Origin: Streptomyces sp. cf386
GTDB lineage: Bacteria; Actinomycetota; Actinomycetes; Streptomycetales; Streptomycetaceae
DNA: 64,000 nucleotides
Assembly (NCBI RefSeq): GCF_900103585.1
Contig: NZ_FNHV01000007.1
Coordinates: 164,627-228,626, forward strand
Direction: 5' to 3'
Positions within the stretch are counted from its first letter, which is position 1. Each line of letters begins with the position of its first letter. Position numbers and translations under genes: made by a program. Positions 39,248 to 48,306 of the stretch are shown here, piece after piece. The notes beneath the pieces are model-generated. The model ran no database searches. It was not told where the DNA came from and worked only from the letters and a program-made list of their open reading frames with translations.

Positions 39248-39287
39248 AGGGCGCCCTTCCGTTACGGCGGACAGGGCGCCCTTTGTT
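39248..39287 (+). terminator. Terminator of the transglycosylase gene
   Basis: AGGGCGCCCT occurs at 39248-39257 and 39273-39282. Each copy is itself palindromic, so the two can pair into a 10-bp stem, followed by TTGTT. It lies 19 nt after the stop. Confidence 0.8.
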
Positions 39288-39395
39288 CATATGCGCAACG
39301 TGTTCTCATCTCGCCCGCCCGTTGCTACGGTGCCGAACCTGACGACGTATCAGATGTGTTCGTCCGTGTCAGCTCCGGGATTCCGGGAGGCCCCC

Positions 39396-39530
39396 TTGCG
39401 CGCCCTGATCGCCGCCGCGACCGGTCTCGTCGTCGCGCTCGCCCTGGTCCTCGCGATCACGGCCATGGGCGCACCGACCGGCAAGACGTCCCCGAAACCG
39501 CTGCTCACGACGGTGCCCGCACACCCGTGA
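39396..39530 (+). CDS. SPW_0924-type small membrane protein
   Basis: 44 residues from a TTG at 39396, with GGGAGG 5 nt upstream. A single hydrophobic helix (ALIAAATGLVVALALVLAITA) is followed by a short polar tail (PTGKTSPKPLLTTVPAHP). An in-frame ATG at 39291 would add a non-hydrophobic leader without a ribosome site and is rejected. It matches a small actinobacterial family of unknown function. It is followed after 25 nt by the DUF3068 gene and may be co-transcribed with it. Confidence 0.65.
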   Translation: MRALIAAATGLVVALALVLAITAMGAPTGKTSPKPLLTTVPAHP

Positions 39531-39555
39531 CCGCCCGTCCGGGAGGGAGGCCGAG

Positions 39556-40539
39556 ATGCGCCGCAAGGCCGGCCTGATCCTGCTCGCCCTCGCCGTGTTC
39601 TTCGCGGCGCTGTCTCCACTGCTGCGCTGGTACGCCTTCCCGCGCCTGGCCAAGATCCCGGCCGGCCAGTACCAGGACATGGTCCTGGAGGCGAAGGACG
39701 CGACCCTCCTCGACTACGGCACGATGAAGGCCCGTAAGGTCCCCAAGGTCACCATCGTGCAGACGCTCAAGGGCAACGTCGAAGCCTCGGAGAAGATCGA
39801 GAAGACGGCGGGCAAGGACGTGGTGGTCTGGGACGGCCTCTCCTACGTCGTCGGCCCCGACGGCAAGATGGTCTCCAGGATCCCCGAGCGCTACATCTTC
39901 GACGCGCACACCCAGGAACCCGTCCACGCCACCGGCGAGTCGGTCGACGGCGACCCGGTGAAGCGGCAGGGCATCGAGTTCAAGTGGCCCTTCCTGACGG
40001 AGAAACGGGACTACGAGTACTTCGACGCCCAGACCCGCACCAGCGCCCCCATCCACTACAAGGGCACCCAGGACTTCCGCGGCGTCGAGGTCTACTACTT
40101 CGAGCAGACCGTCCCGTGGACCAAGGTCAGGTTCCCCAAGACGATGCCGGTCGAGGGCATCACACCGGAGTCGGTCGCCAAGACCGGCACCACCCGCTGG
40201 TACACGACCGTCCGCAAGTTCTGGGTCGAACCCCTCACCGGCGCCCCCGTCTACGGCGAGGAGATCCACAAGGAGGAGCTGCGCGGCGGCACCCTCCTCG
40301 GCGACCGCGACAAGGTGACGGCGTTCGCGGGCCACGTGAAGATGCGCGAGGACTACATCGATTACACGGTGGACCTGGTCAAGTCCAACCGCACCCTCGT
40401 CCTGTTGATGACGTCGTATCTGCCCTGGGGTTTCCTGACCCTGGGCGTGCTGCTCCTCGCCCTGTCCCTCTACCTGGAGGCACGCGGGCGCCGCCCGGCC
40501 CCCTCCGAGGCGACGCAGCCCGAACCGGTCAACGCCTGA
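39556..40539 (+). CDS. DUF3068 (PorA-family-like) membrane protein
   Basis: 327 residues with one membrane segment at each end: residues ~5-22 (AGLILLALAVFFAALSPLL) and ~283-306 (TLVLLMTSYLPWGFLTLGVL). Between them is a large extracytoplasmic domain with PERYIFDAHTQEPVHATGESVDG and YYFEQTVPWTKV. This is the DUF3068 layout of actinobacteria. No enzymatic motif is visible. It is the last core gene before the hydrolase/caspase insertion. Confidence 0.85.
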   Translation: MRRKAGLILLALAVFFAALSPLLRWYAFPRLAKIPAGQYQDMVLEAKDATLLDYGTMKARKVPKVTIVQTLKGNVEASEKIEKTAGKDVVVWDGLSYVVGPDGKMVSRIPERYIFDAHTQEPVHATGESVDGDPVKRQGIEFKWPFLTEKRDYEYFDAQTRTSAPIHYKGTQDFRGVEVYYFEQTVPWTKVRFPKTMPVEGITPESVAKTGTTRWYTTVRKFWVEPLTGAPVYGEEIHKEELRGGTLLGDRDKVTAFAGHVKMREDYIDYTVDLVKSNRTLVLLMTSYLPWGFLTLGVLLLALSLYLEARGRRPAPSEATQPEPVNA

Positions 40540-40551
40540 GCTCCGTAGCCG

Positions 40552-40575
40552 AGTTGTACGATCCTGAGCACAACT
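40552..40575. promoter_or_regulatory. Inverted repeat upstream of the hydrolase-caspase operon
   Basis: AGTTGT at 40552-40557 and ACAACT at 40570-40575, with a 12-nt spacer; an outer CGAG/CTCG pair (40550-40553, 40577-40580) nearly extends it. It lies in the 50-nt gap between the DUF3068 gene and the hydrolase ATG, just ahead of GGGGAGGGG, so it may be an operator for the operon. Confidence 0.4.
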
Positions 40576-40589
40576 GCTCGGGGAGGGGC

Positions 40590-41477
40590 ATGGCCGCCAT
40601 CGTTATCGTGCACGGCATCGGCAAGCAGTACCTCGGGCCCCACGCCCTGCACACCGCCGTCGCGCCGGCCCTGCGGGACGGCGTCCGCCTCGCCGACGGA
40701 CCGGCCCTCGTCGACGACGACGTCGAGACCGCCTTCTACGGTCACCTGTTCCGGCCGCCCGCGGGTCGGACCACCAAGGGCGAGTCGTTACCGGGCTCAC
40801 GCGAACCACTCGACGCCTACGAACGCGAACTGCTGCTCGCCTGGTGGACCGAGGCGGCACGGCTCGAACCGGAGCGTGTCCCGCCGCCAACAGCCGCCCG
40901 CCTGACCAAGGCACCCACTCCGTACACCCTGCAGCGCGCGCTGCACGCGCTGACCCGCAGCCGGTTCCTCGCCAGGGCCGGGGACCGCTTTCTGCTGGGG
41001 GTCCTGCGGCAGGTGCGCCGCTACCTCACCGAACCGGACCTGCGGGCCCGGATCCAGGAGACCGTCGCCGCGGCCATCCGCCCCGACACCAGAGTCCTGG
41101 TGGGCCATTCACTCGGCTCCGTCATCGCCTACGAGGCACTTGCCGCGCACTCCGGCAGTCCGGTGCCGACGCTGGTCACGATCGGCTCACCGCTCGGCAT
41201 CCCGCACCTCGTATTCGACCGGCTGATCCCACCACCCGTGCGGGGACGCGGTCAGTGGCCGACTGACGTCGACCACTGGACCAACCTCTGCGACCGACGT
41301 GACGTCGTCGCGCTCGCCAAGAGCCTTGGGCCCCTCTTCGATGACGGCGACCGGCGGATCAACGACGTCCTCGTCGACAACGGCTGGCAGTGCCATGCCC
41401 TCGAACACCACCTCACCGCGGTCGAGACGGGAGCCGCGATCACCGCCGGACTCGCACTGCCGGACAGCCGCCGATGA
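40590..41477 (+). CDS. Alpha/beta hydrolase, partner of the caspase-NTPase protein
   Basis: 295 residues. The strand-turn AAIVIVHGIGKQYLG holds the oxyanion-hole HG, and the nucleophile elbow is GHSLG at residues 172-176 (Ser174). LVTIGSPLGIPHLVFD follows, and the catalytic His is probably in WQCHALEHHLT near residue 268. The region between (residues ~55-150) is a helical lid. It looks like a lipase- or esterase-type enzyme without a signal peptide. Its stop overlaps the ATG of the caspase-NTPase gene by 4 nt, so both are made together. In that context it is probably an effector or an accessory enzyme of the same system; its substrate is unknown. Confidence 0.8.
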   Translation: MAAIVIVHGIGKQYLGPHALHTAVAPALRDGVRLADGPALVDDDVETAFYGHLFRPPAGRTTKGESLPGSREPLDAYERELLLAWWTEAARLEPERVPPPTAARLTKAPTPYTLQRALHALTRSRFLARAGDRFLLGVLRQVRRYLTEPDLRARIQETVAAAIRPDTRVLVGHSLGSVIAYEALAAHSGSPVPTLVTIGSPLGIPHLVFDRLIPPPVRGRGQWPTDVDHWTNLCDRRDVVALAKSLGPLFDDGDRRINDVLVDNGWQCHALEHHLTAVETGAAITAGLALPDSRR

Positions 41478-44400
41478 GTGTCCGTGACCAGACCGCGCCG
41501 CCACGCGGGGCCGGCGGCGATCCCCGATCGACGTATGCGGCCGGAGAGCCGACGGTGGTCCGCCGACTCGTGGTGGTCGGCGGCACCTCCTGCTACGACC
41601 TCCAGGACCACTTGCCCGGCGTGTCCGGCGACCTCGACACCGTCTCCGAGGTCTTCCAGCAACTCGGGTACACCGAGGATCACCGCCTCCATGACTCCGG
41701 AACCGAGTCCTTCCGCCGGGGACTGTCCGACTGGGCCGCAGCCGAGGCGCGCACGGACGACGCGCTGGTTCTCTACTACACCGGCCACGGCGACCGCGAC
41801 CACAGCCGGCACTACGTGTTGTGCCGTGACAGCGACCCCTCTCGGCTCGGTGGCACCGCCCTCGCCACGGAGGATCTCGTCCGCATCGTCACCGAGAGCG
41901 GCGTCGAACGGCTCCTGCTCATAGTCGACACCTGCTACGCCGGACAGGGCGGCGTGGACGCGGCCCGCACCGTGGCCGAGGAACTCGGGGCCGCGCTCAC
42001 CGTCACCCGCGCCGCCGACGAGGGCCGTCTGACCGCCTTCTCCGTCATCGCCGCGGCACGCTCCGGGGAGGCCGCCGAGGACGGCGCGTTCGCCCGGGCG
42101 CTGCGGGCGGCCGTGGACGACCTCACCCTCGGCGGCCATCGCCAGCGCAAGCTGTACCTCGAAGAGGTCGTTGACCGCGTCAATGACGTCCTCGCCGCCG
42201 ACGGCCCCTTCCAGCATGCCGCCTGGGGCACGCTGCCCAGTGGCGAGGGGTTCCCCTTCTTCCCCAACCCGCGCTACGCCCCCGACACTCCCGCCGGTAT
42301 CGACCTCGACGAACAGCGCACCTGGAACAGCCGTGAAGGGCGCCGCCGCCGCAGCGAACTCCTGAGCCACTTCGACCCTCGGGGCCGCGGCGCGGACGCG
42401 CTCGGAGGCAAGGGCTCCTACTTCGTCGGCCGAGTCAAGGCATGCTCCGAACTCGCCGCCTGGCTGACCGTCACCGACGCCGACGGCCGCCGGTCCGTGG
42501 TGGTGACCGGCAGTGGCGGTGTCGGCAAGTCCGCGCTGCTCGGCCGCCTCGTCCTCGACGCCCGCGCCGACGGAGCCCCGCTCACCGCCATCCACGCCCG
42601 GCACAAGTCCCTGGAGGAGATCACCTCAGGCATGGCGGACGCCGCCGGTTTCGCCCCGGGGCACCCGGCGACACAGCACCCGGACCGGCTCGTGGAAGCC
42701 CTCTCCGCACGCCGGACCCCGCTGCACATCGTCGTCGACGCGCTCGACGAGGCGGGCACGGCCAGCATCACCGACGCCGAGCCGGAACGCATCGCCGCAC
42801 AGCTCCTGCGGCCCCTCTCCGAACTCCCTTGCGTCCACCTCCTGATCGGCACACGCCCCCGCGCCGTCCCCGCCCTCGGCTCCGGCTTCCACCGGCTTGA
42901 CCTGGATGACCCCCAGTGGATGCAGCCCGGCGACATCCGCGCATTCGCTGCCCAACTCCTGCTTGCCCCGGACGGACCCGGCAGCACCAGCCCCTACCGG
43001 CAGCAGACGGCGGACCCGGTGGCCCGAGCGATCGAAGCCCGCGCCTCCGGTAACTACCTGGTGGCCCGGCTCGCCGCCCGGCCGGTCGCCCAACGACCCC
43101 GCACCCTCGACACCACCGCCCCCGGCTGGCAGGACCAGCTGCCCGAACTCATCACCGAGGCATCCCGGCCCGCGGGACCGGCCTTCCGCTGGGCGCTGCG
43201 GCAGCAGTTCGAGGACCAGGAGCTGCGCGGGCGCCGCCTGCTCACGGCGCTTGCCCTCGCCGAGGGCACCGGGCTGCCCGCCGGTGCCGCTTGGTGCGCC
43301 ATCGCCACCGCGCTCACCGGCGACCCGGTGGGCCCGCGCGACCTGGACTGGATCCTGCGCATGGGCGGCTCCCACATCGTGGAGGACGTGGACGTGCACG
43401 GCCGCTCCGTCTACCGCCTCTACCACGAGACGTTCGCCGACGAACTGCGCGACGACCTCACCGCAGACCTGCTGCGAAGCGTCGCCCGAGCCCTGACCGG
43501 CCTCGTCGCGCCGAGACCCGACGGATCCGGCCCCGACTGGGCGGCCGCCGACCCCTACCTGCGTGAGCACCTGTCGACCCACGCCGCGGCCGGCGGCATA
43601 CTCGACGACCTGGTGACGGACCCGCTGTTCCTCGCCGCCGCCGAGCCAACCGCGCTGCGCCGCACGCTGCCCGGCCTGCGGCAGCCGCGGGCCCGTGCCG
43701 TCCGCGACAGCTACGACCGCATCGCCCCGCACCTCGCGGCGGATACCGACGTCGGCGCCAGGGCCGCGCTGCTGCGGCTGACGGCCCTGGAGATGGGGGA
43801 CCGCCAGCTGGCGGACGCGACGTCGGTACGGGTCCCGGACCAGCCGTGGACGGCGGAGTGGGCGCACGTGCCGAGCCCGCCATACCCGTACCGCTCACTG
43901 GGGCGGTTTCCGTCGGGAGCCGCGCCGCAGGCCCTGGTCGAGTGCGACGGACGGTGGGTCCTCCTGCTGGGCGAGGAACGACGCATCACCTGCTGGGATA
44001 CCGAGACATGCGAGCCGCTCGGCGAACTCCCGGAACTGGCAGACCAGAAGTGGTGGTCGTCGCCGTACATCGAGGAAGTGTCGACCTGCCCCGGCGGCTG
44101 GGCTCTCCTCAAGGTCTCGGGCGGCCCGCTGAACCGCCTCCAGGTCTGGGACGTCGCCCGGCGCCGACCCTGGGGCACCAAGGTCGGAGTGAATGCCAAG
44201 GGCGTCGCCCTCGTGGCGTACGACGACACTCTGGTCGCCGGAGCGGTCGACCACGACGGCCACGTCCGCCTCTTCGATATGCGGACCGGGCACCAACTGT
44301 GCCATTTGACGCCCCGTCGTCGGGGACCCGGGCTGACTCTGGACTCCCGTCTCGTCATGGGAGCCCACGACGACACGATCACCGTCGCCGCAGTGCACGG

Positions 44401-45970
44401 CGGGTTCGGGGCCGACGACGTTGTGAGGGTGCATCGCTGGACGGTGGCACCCCGCGACGCCTGGCGAACACTGGACGGTACGAGTCGGCGGCTGCGCGGG
44501 CGCACCCTGCGGGACGTCCTCCTCCACGAGAGCGACGTGGTCGTCGCCACCTCGGACCTGCGACTGGCGTCCGATCGGACACGCACGGACACGGTCACGG
44601 ACCACGGCGCCGGGATCGAGGAATGGATCTGCGTGTCAGGAGGCCAAGGTGCGATGGACGGCGGTGACTTCCTGCTGCCGACGGGGAACGGCCTGATCCG
44701 CATGACCGTTCACATGAACGGTGTCGAGGCGGTCGACGCCACTGGGCGCCGCAGGACTCTCCTGCATGCCGACCTGCCCGGCATGCCCCGGATGGCGGCC
44801 GTGGTCACCGCGCCCGACGAGGTCCTGCTGGCCACGGGCGAGTTCCTGGAATCGGGCGTGTCGTTGTGGACCGTCCCGCTCGGCGGCACCCGGGCCGCGG
44901 ACGCTGAACCCCACCGGTTCTCCGTCCTTTTCGGCACTCGGCTGAGCCAGGGGCGGGTGGCCGGGCAGGAGGTGCTGGCCCTCTCCGACGGCGCAGGTCT
45001 GCGCTGCCTGGACACGGCGACCGGACGCCTCGTGGCCCGTGAGGGCAAGAGACGCTGTCGCACGGCCTGGGGTGCGCCCGGCCAGCCCTTGCTGGTCGCC
45101 GGCACCCACGAGGGCTATCCCGGTCTGCGCCCGCTCCGGGTGCTCGGCCGGCCCCGACGACACCTGGTGCTCCGGGGCGTGCCACCAGGCGATCTTCGAT
45201 GGCTTCAGCCGGTGATCTGGCAGGGCTGCGCTGCCGTACTCGGCGTCTTCGGCGACCGGGTCGCTGTGTGGTCCGAGGCCGGACAACGTCTGTGCGAGGT
45301 GTCGCTGTCGGCCGAGCCATGGGCCGTGGCCTGCCGCGTGGTCGCCGACCGCCTCTACGTCGCCTTCTACGCTCACGACCATGGTTTCAGGGTGATCGAA
45401 CTGCCCGAGGGGCGTACGGTCTGCCGCCTGCCGGAGGGCGAAGACGAGCGCATCAACGTCTCCCTCGACCATCACCGCCAGCCGGGTGCCATCGCGCTCG
45501 ACGAGTGGGACGGGAAACCCGTCGTCGGATTCGTGAGCCTCGGTCGCGGCATCAAGATCTACGACGTCCTCTCCGGCGCTGAAGTCTGGTCGTCCGGGGA
45601 GAAGGACACCCACTCGTCCCTGTACCTGCACCACATGGGCGACCGGCGAGTGGCCGTCACCGTCGACTACCGCGACACCCTCCGGATTGTGGACATCGAC
45701 GGTGGCAGCGAGGTCGTACGCGTCCCCATGGGAGCCAGGATCCAGAGCGTGATCCCGCTCCCGGACCTGCGCGTCGCCGTCCTGACCACGACCGGCCTCT
45801 ACACACTCCGCTTCCCGGGATTCAGTCCCGACGCAGCCGCGCCGTCGTGTGCCGAGTCGGCTCCGCCGCCGCCGGATCCTCCGGCCACGGATGTTTCGGA
45901 TAGCGGCCGCGCAGCTCCGCACGCACTGCGCGGTAGCCGTCCCTCCAGAAAGAGGCGAGGTCGGCGGTGA
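41474..45970 (+). CDS. Caspase-NACHT/STAND NTPase-beta-propeller protein
   Basis: 1498 residues. Residues ~30-270 form a caspase (C14) domain: strand RRLVVVGGTSCYD, catalytic His105 in YYTGHGD and Cys154 in LIVDTCYAGQGG. Residues ~305-640 are a STAND/NACHT-type NTPase: Walker A GSGGVGKS at 346-353, Walker B IVVDALDEA at 419-427 and sensor Arg in LIGTRPRAVP. A winged-helix/helical arm follows (~640-800), with YRLYHETFADELRDDL. Residues ~810-1450 are a long beta-propeller with WD40-like strands (ITCWDTETCEPLG, LQVWDVARRRPWG, VRLFDMRTGHQLC, IKIYDVLSGAEVW). The tail is Pro-rich, then strongly basic. A switch in which the propeller senses a trigger and ATP-driven assembly activates the protease is inferred. 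Confidence 0.88.
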   Translation: MSVRDQTAPPRGAGGDPRSTYAAGEPTVVRRLVVVGGTSCYDLQDHLPGVSGDLDTVSEVFQQLGYTEDHRLHDSGTESFRRGLSDWAAAEARTDDALVLYYTGHGDRDHSRHYVLCRDSDPSRLGGTALATEDLVRIVTESGVERLLLIVDTCYAGQGGVDAARTVAEELGAALTVTRAADEGRLTAFSVIAAARSGEAAEDGAFARALRAAVDDLTLGGHRQRKLYLEEVVDRVNDVLAADGPFQHAAWGTLPSGEGFPFFPNPRYAPDTPAGIDLDEQRTWNSREGRRRRSELLSHFDPRGRGADALGGKGSYFVGRVKACSELAAWLTVTDADGRRSVVVTGSGGVGKSALLGRLVLDARADGAPLTAIHARHKSLEEITSGMADAAGFAPGHPATQHPDRLVEALSARRTPLHIVVDALDEAGTASITDAEPERIAAQLLRPLSELPCVHLLIGTRPRAVPALGSGFHRLDLDDPQWMQPGDIRAFAAQLLLAPDGPGSTSPYRQQTADPVARAIEARASGNYLVARLAARPVAQRPRTLDTTAPGWQDQLPELITEASRPAGPAFRWALRQQFEDQELRGRRLLTALALAEGTGLPAGAAWCAIATALTGDPVGPRDLDWILRMGGSHIVEDVDVHGRSVYRLYHETFADELRDDLTADLLRSVARALTGLVAPRPDGSGPDWAAADPYLREHLSTHAAAGGILDDLVTDPLFLAAAEPTALRRTLPGLRQPRARAVRDSYDRIAPHLAADTDVGARAALLRLTALEMGDRQLADATSVRVPDQPWTAEWAHVPSPPYPYRSLGRFPSGAAPQALVECDGRWVLLLGEERRITCWDTETCEPLGELPELADQKWWSSPYIEEVSTCPGGWALLKVSGGPLNRLQVWDVARRRPWGTKVGVNAKGVALVAYDDTLVAGAVDHDGHVRLFDMRTGHQLCHLTPRRRGPGLTLDSRLVMGAHDDTITVAAVHGGFGADDVVRVHRWTVAPRDAWRTLDGTSRRLRGRTLRDVLLHESDVVVATSDLRLASDRTRTDTVTDHGAGIEEWICVSGGQGAMDGGDFLLPTGNGLIRMTVHMNGVEAVDATGRRRTLLHADLPGMPRMAAVVTAPDEVLLATGEFLESGVSLWTVPLGGTRAADAEPHRFSVLFGTRLSQGRVAGQEVLALSDGAGLRCLDTATGRLVAREGKRRCRTAWGAPGQPLLVAGTHEGYPGLRPLRVLGRPRRHLVLRGVPPGDLRWLQPVIWQGCAAVLGVFGDRVAVWSEAGQRLCEVSLSAEPWAVACRVVADRLYVAFYAHDHGFRVIELPEGRTVCRLPEGEDERINVSLDHHRQPGAIALDEWDGKPVVGFVSLGRGIKIYDVLSGAEVWSSGEKDTHSSLYLHHMGDRRVAVTVDYRDTLRIVDIDGGSEVVRVPMGARIQSVIPLPDLRVAVLTTTGLYTLRFPGFSPDAAAPSCAESAPPPPDPPATDVSDSGRAAPHALRGSRPSRKRRGRR

Positions 45971-48302
45971 CGGCGGCGGGGCGTCCGGCGGGGGAGAGCA
46001 GATGGACGAGAAGGGGCACACCGGCCAGCGAAGGGGACCGGTCCAGCCCGAACATCTCCTGCAACTTCACGGCGAGAACGGGCTGCTCGGGGTTGCCGTA
46101 GTCGATCCGGATTCTGGACCCACTCGGTACGGCGATCCGCTCCGGGGCCAGCTCGTCCAGCCGCCCGGCGTCCCCCGAAGCCCACGGCAGCAGCCGGGCG
46201 AGCGCCTCCCCGGCATCGATCCGTGCCAGGTCGGCCCGCCGCCGGGCTCGGCTCAGCTCGGGCTCCAGCCACTCGTCCACGCGCGCGTGGAGCGCGTCGT
46301 CGGAAACGTCGGGCCAGGGCTCGCCGAGGTGCAGCCGCAGAAAGGCGAGCCGCTGCCGCAGTACGCCGGCGTCGGGGGACCAGCGCAACAGGCCGAACCC
46401 TTCCTGCCGTAGCCCTTCCAGGAGCGCGTTGCGTACGAGTTCCGGGTCGGCGTCCGTCAACGGCCGCACCGCGAGCTCGATGGCCCCGAGCCGTTCGACC
46501 CGCCGGGCGACGACGTCCCCGTCGGCCCAGTGCACCTCCTGGCGCTCGGAGTGCAGCGAGGCCGCCGCCGACCGGGCCGTGTCCTCGTCCACCACGGCGG
46601 CGAGCTGCACGCGCGCGTGTCCCTTGCCGACGGGGCGGTCCGCGACGGCCACGGCGATCCACGGGGCACCGCGCAGGGGGCTGCCGTCACCGAGTTCCGC
46701 GCGGGTGCCGGAGGCCATGAGGTAGGAACCGCCGTCGGCCTTGGCGACGCGCTCGGGGAAGGCGAGGGCGGCGACGAGGCCCACCGTGCGGTCGTCCGCG
46801 CCGCCGGCCGGCGCCTTCTCGCCGCTCGCCCGCAGCCGTCGCACCTCCGCACGCCACCGCCCCGCATAGGCGTCACCGCCGCGCCGAGCCGCCCGCAGAG
46901 CGGCGGCCAGGTCGTCCCCGTACTCCCTCGGGGCCTCCTCACTCAGCAGCGCGACCGCCTCGGCACCCGCACCGGAGGTGTCCAGCAGCGCCCGCCCCAA
47001 CCGGGGATGCAACCCCAGCCGGGCCAGCGCGGTGCCCCGCGTCGTGGCCCGCCCGTCGGCGTCCACCGCCCCGATGGCCGTCAGCACGCTCCTCGCCGCC
47101 GCCATCGCCCCACTCGGCGGCGGATCCAGCAGTGCCAGCCCGGTTGCCTCCGGATCGCCCCAGCAGGCCGCCTGCAGCGCGAACGCCGTCAGGTCGGCCA
47201 CCTTGATCTCCGGCGACGGGAAACGCGGCAGGCGTGCGTCCTCTGCCTCCGCCCAGCAGCGGTACACGGCGCCCGGCGCCTCACGCCCGGCCCGCCCCGC
47301 CCGCTGCCGCCCGGCCGCCTGCGAGGCCCGCACCGTCGTCAGTGCGCTCAGCCCGCGCGCGTGGTCGACGCGAGGCTCCCGGGCCAGCCCGGAGTCGACG
47401 ACGACCCGCACTCCGGGAACCGTCAGCGACGACTCGGCCACGGACGTCGCCAGCACCACCCGGCGCCGCTCCGCACCCGCCAGCACCGAGTCCTGCACGG
47501 CCGCCGGCGCCCGCCCGTGCACCTGGAGCACGTCGACGTCGCCCAGGTCCCCCAACTGCCCGGCCACCCGTGCGATCTCGCCGACCCCCGGCAGGAAACA
47601 CAGCACGTCCCCCGCCCGCTCGGCCAGTGCCCGCCGTACCGTCGACGCCACGTGCGTCAGCAGCGCCGGGTCGACCCGCATGCCGTGCGGCGGCCGTACG
47701 GGGCGTGTGGGCGGCGCCCACACCACCTCCACGGGGTGCGAGGCGCCCTCCGCCGCGACCACCGGAGCGTCGCCCAGCAGCCGTGCCCACCCCTGCGCGT
47801 CCGTCGTCGCCGACGCGGCCAGCAGCCGCAGCTCCGGCCGCAGGGTCTGCCGTACGTCCCACAGGAAGGCCGCCACCGTGTCCGCGTCCAGATGCCGCTC
47901 GTGGCACTCGTCGAGGATCACGACGTCCACGCCCGCGAGCTCCTGGTCACGCTGCAACCGCTGGAGCAGCACGCCGGTCGTGACGACCTCCACGCGCGCG
48001 CGGCGTCCGACGACGCGTTCCCCGCGCACGGTGTACCCGACGCTCTCGCCGACCTTCTCGCCCAGCAGCCACGCCATCCGCCGCGCCGCGGCCCGGGCCG
48101 CGATCCGCCGGGGCTCGGCGACGACGACCCGCCGCGCCGTTCCCTCGCCGAGCAGCCCCGCCAGCGCCAGCGGCACCAGAGTCGTCTTGCCGGTGCCGGG
48201 CGGGGCCACCAGCACGGCCGTGCCGTGGCCCTCCAGGGCGTCGTTCAGGCCGGGCAGGGCGCCGCGTACGGGCAGCGCGTCCAGGGCGTCGTAACGGATC
48301 AC
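45822..48302 (-). CDS. hrpB: ATP-dependent RNA helicase HrpB
   Basis: 826 residues from GTG 48302. DEAH-box helicase: Walker A APPGTGKTT at 33-41, motif II DECH at 131-134, motif III SATTD, and QRAGRAGREAPG (motif VI). The C-terminal HrpB domain follows, with RIRIDYGNPEQPVLAVKLQEMFGL and PSLAGVPLLVHLLSPAGRP. It is 4 nt downstream of the methyltransferase gene. Its final 149 nt are overlapped on the opposite strand by the caspase-NTPase gene. Its role in actinobacteria is uncertain; RNA processing is assumed. Confidence 0.94.
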   Translation of the reverse strand: MIRYDALDALPVRGALPGLNDALEGHGTAVLVAPPGTGKTTLVPLALAGLLGEGTARRVVVAEPRRIAARAAARRMAWLLGEKVGESVGYTVRGERVVGRRARVEVVTTGVLLQRLQRDQELAGVDVVILDECHERHLDADTVAAFLWDVRQTLRPELRLLAASATTDAQGWARLLGDAPVVAAEGASHPVEVVWAPPTRPVRPPHGMRVDPALLTHVASTVRRALAERAGDVLCFLPGVGEIARVAGQLGDLGDVDVLQVHGRAPAAVQDSVLAGAERRRVVLATSVAESSLTVPGVRVVVDSGLAREPRVDHARGLSALTTVRASQAAGRQRAGRAGREAPGAVYRCWAEAEDARLPRFPSPEIKVADLTAFALQAACWGDPEATGLALLDPPPSGAMAAARSVLTAIGAVDADGRATTRGTALARLGLHPRLGRALLDTSGAGAEAVALLSEEAPREYGDDLAAALRAARRGGDAYAGRWRAEVRRLRASGEKAPAGGADDRTVGLVAALAFPERVAKADGGSYLMASGTRAELGDGSPLRGAPWIAVAVADRPVGKGHARVQLAAVVDEDTARSAAASLHSERQEVHWADGDVVARRVERLGAIELAVRPLTDADPELVRNALLEGLRQEGFGLLRWSPDAGVLRQRLAFLRLHLGEPWPDVSDDALHARVDEWLEPELSRARRRADLARIDAGEALARLLPWASGDAGRLDELAPERIAVPSGSRIRIDYGNPEQPVLAVKLQEMFGLDRSPSLAGVPLLVHLLSPAGRPAAVTADLASFWRDGYRAVRAELRGRYPKHPWPEDPAAAEPTRHTTARLRRD

Positions 48303-48306
48303 GCAC

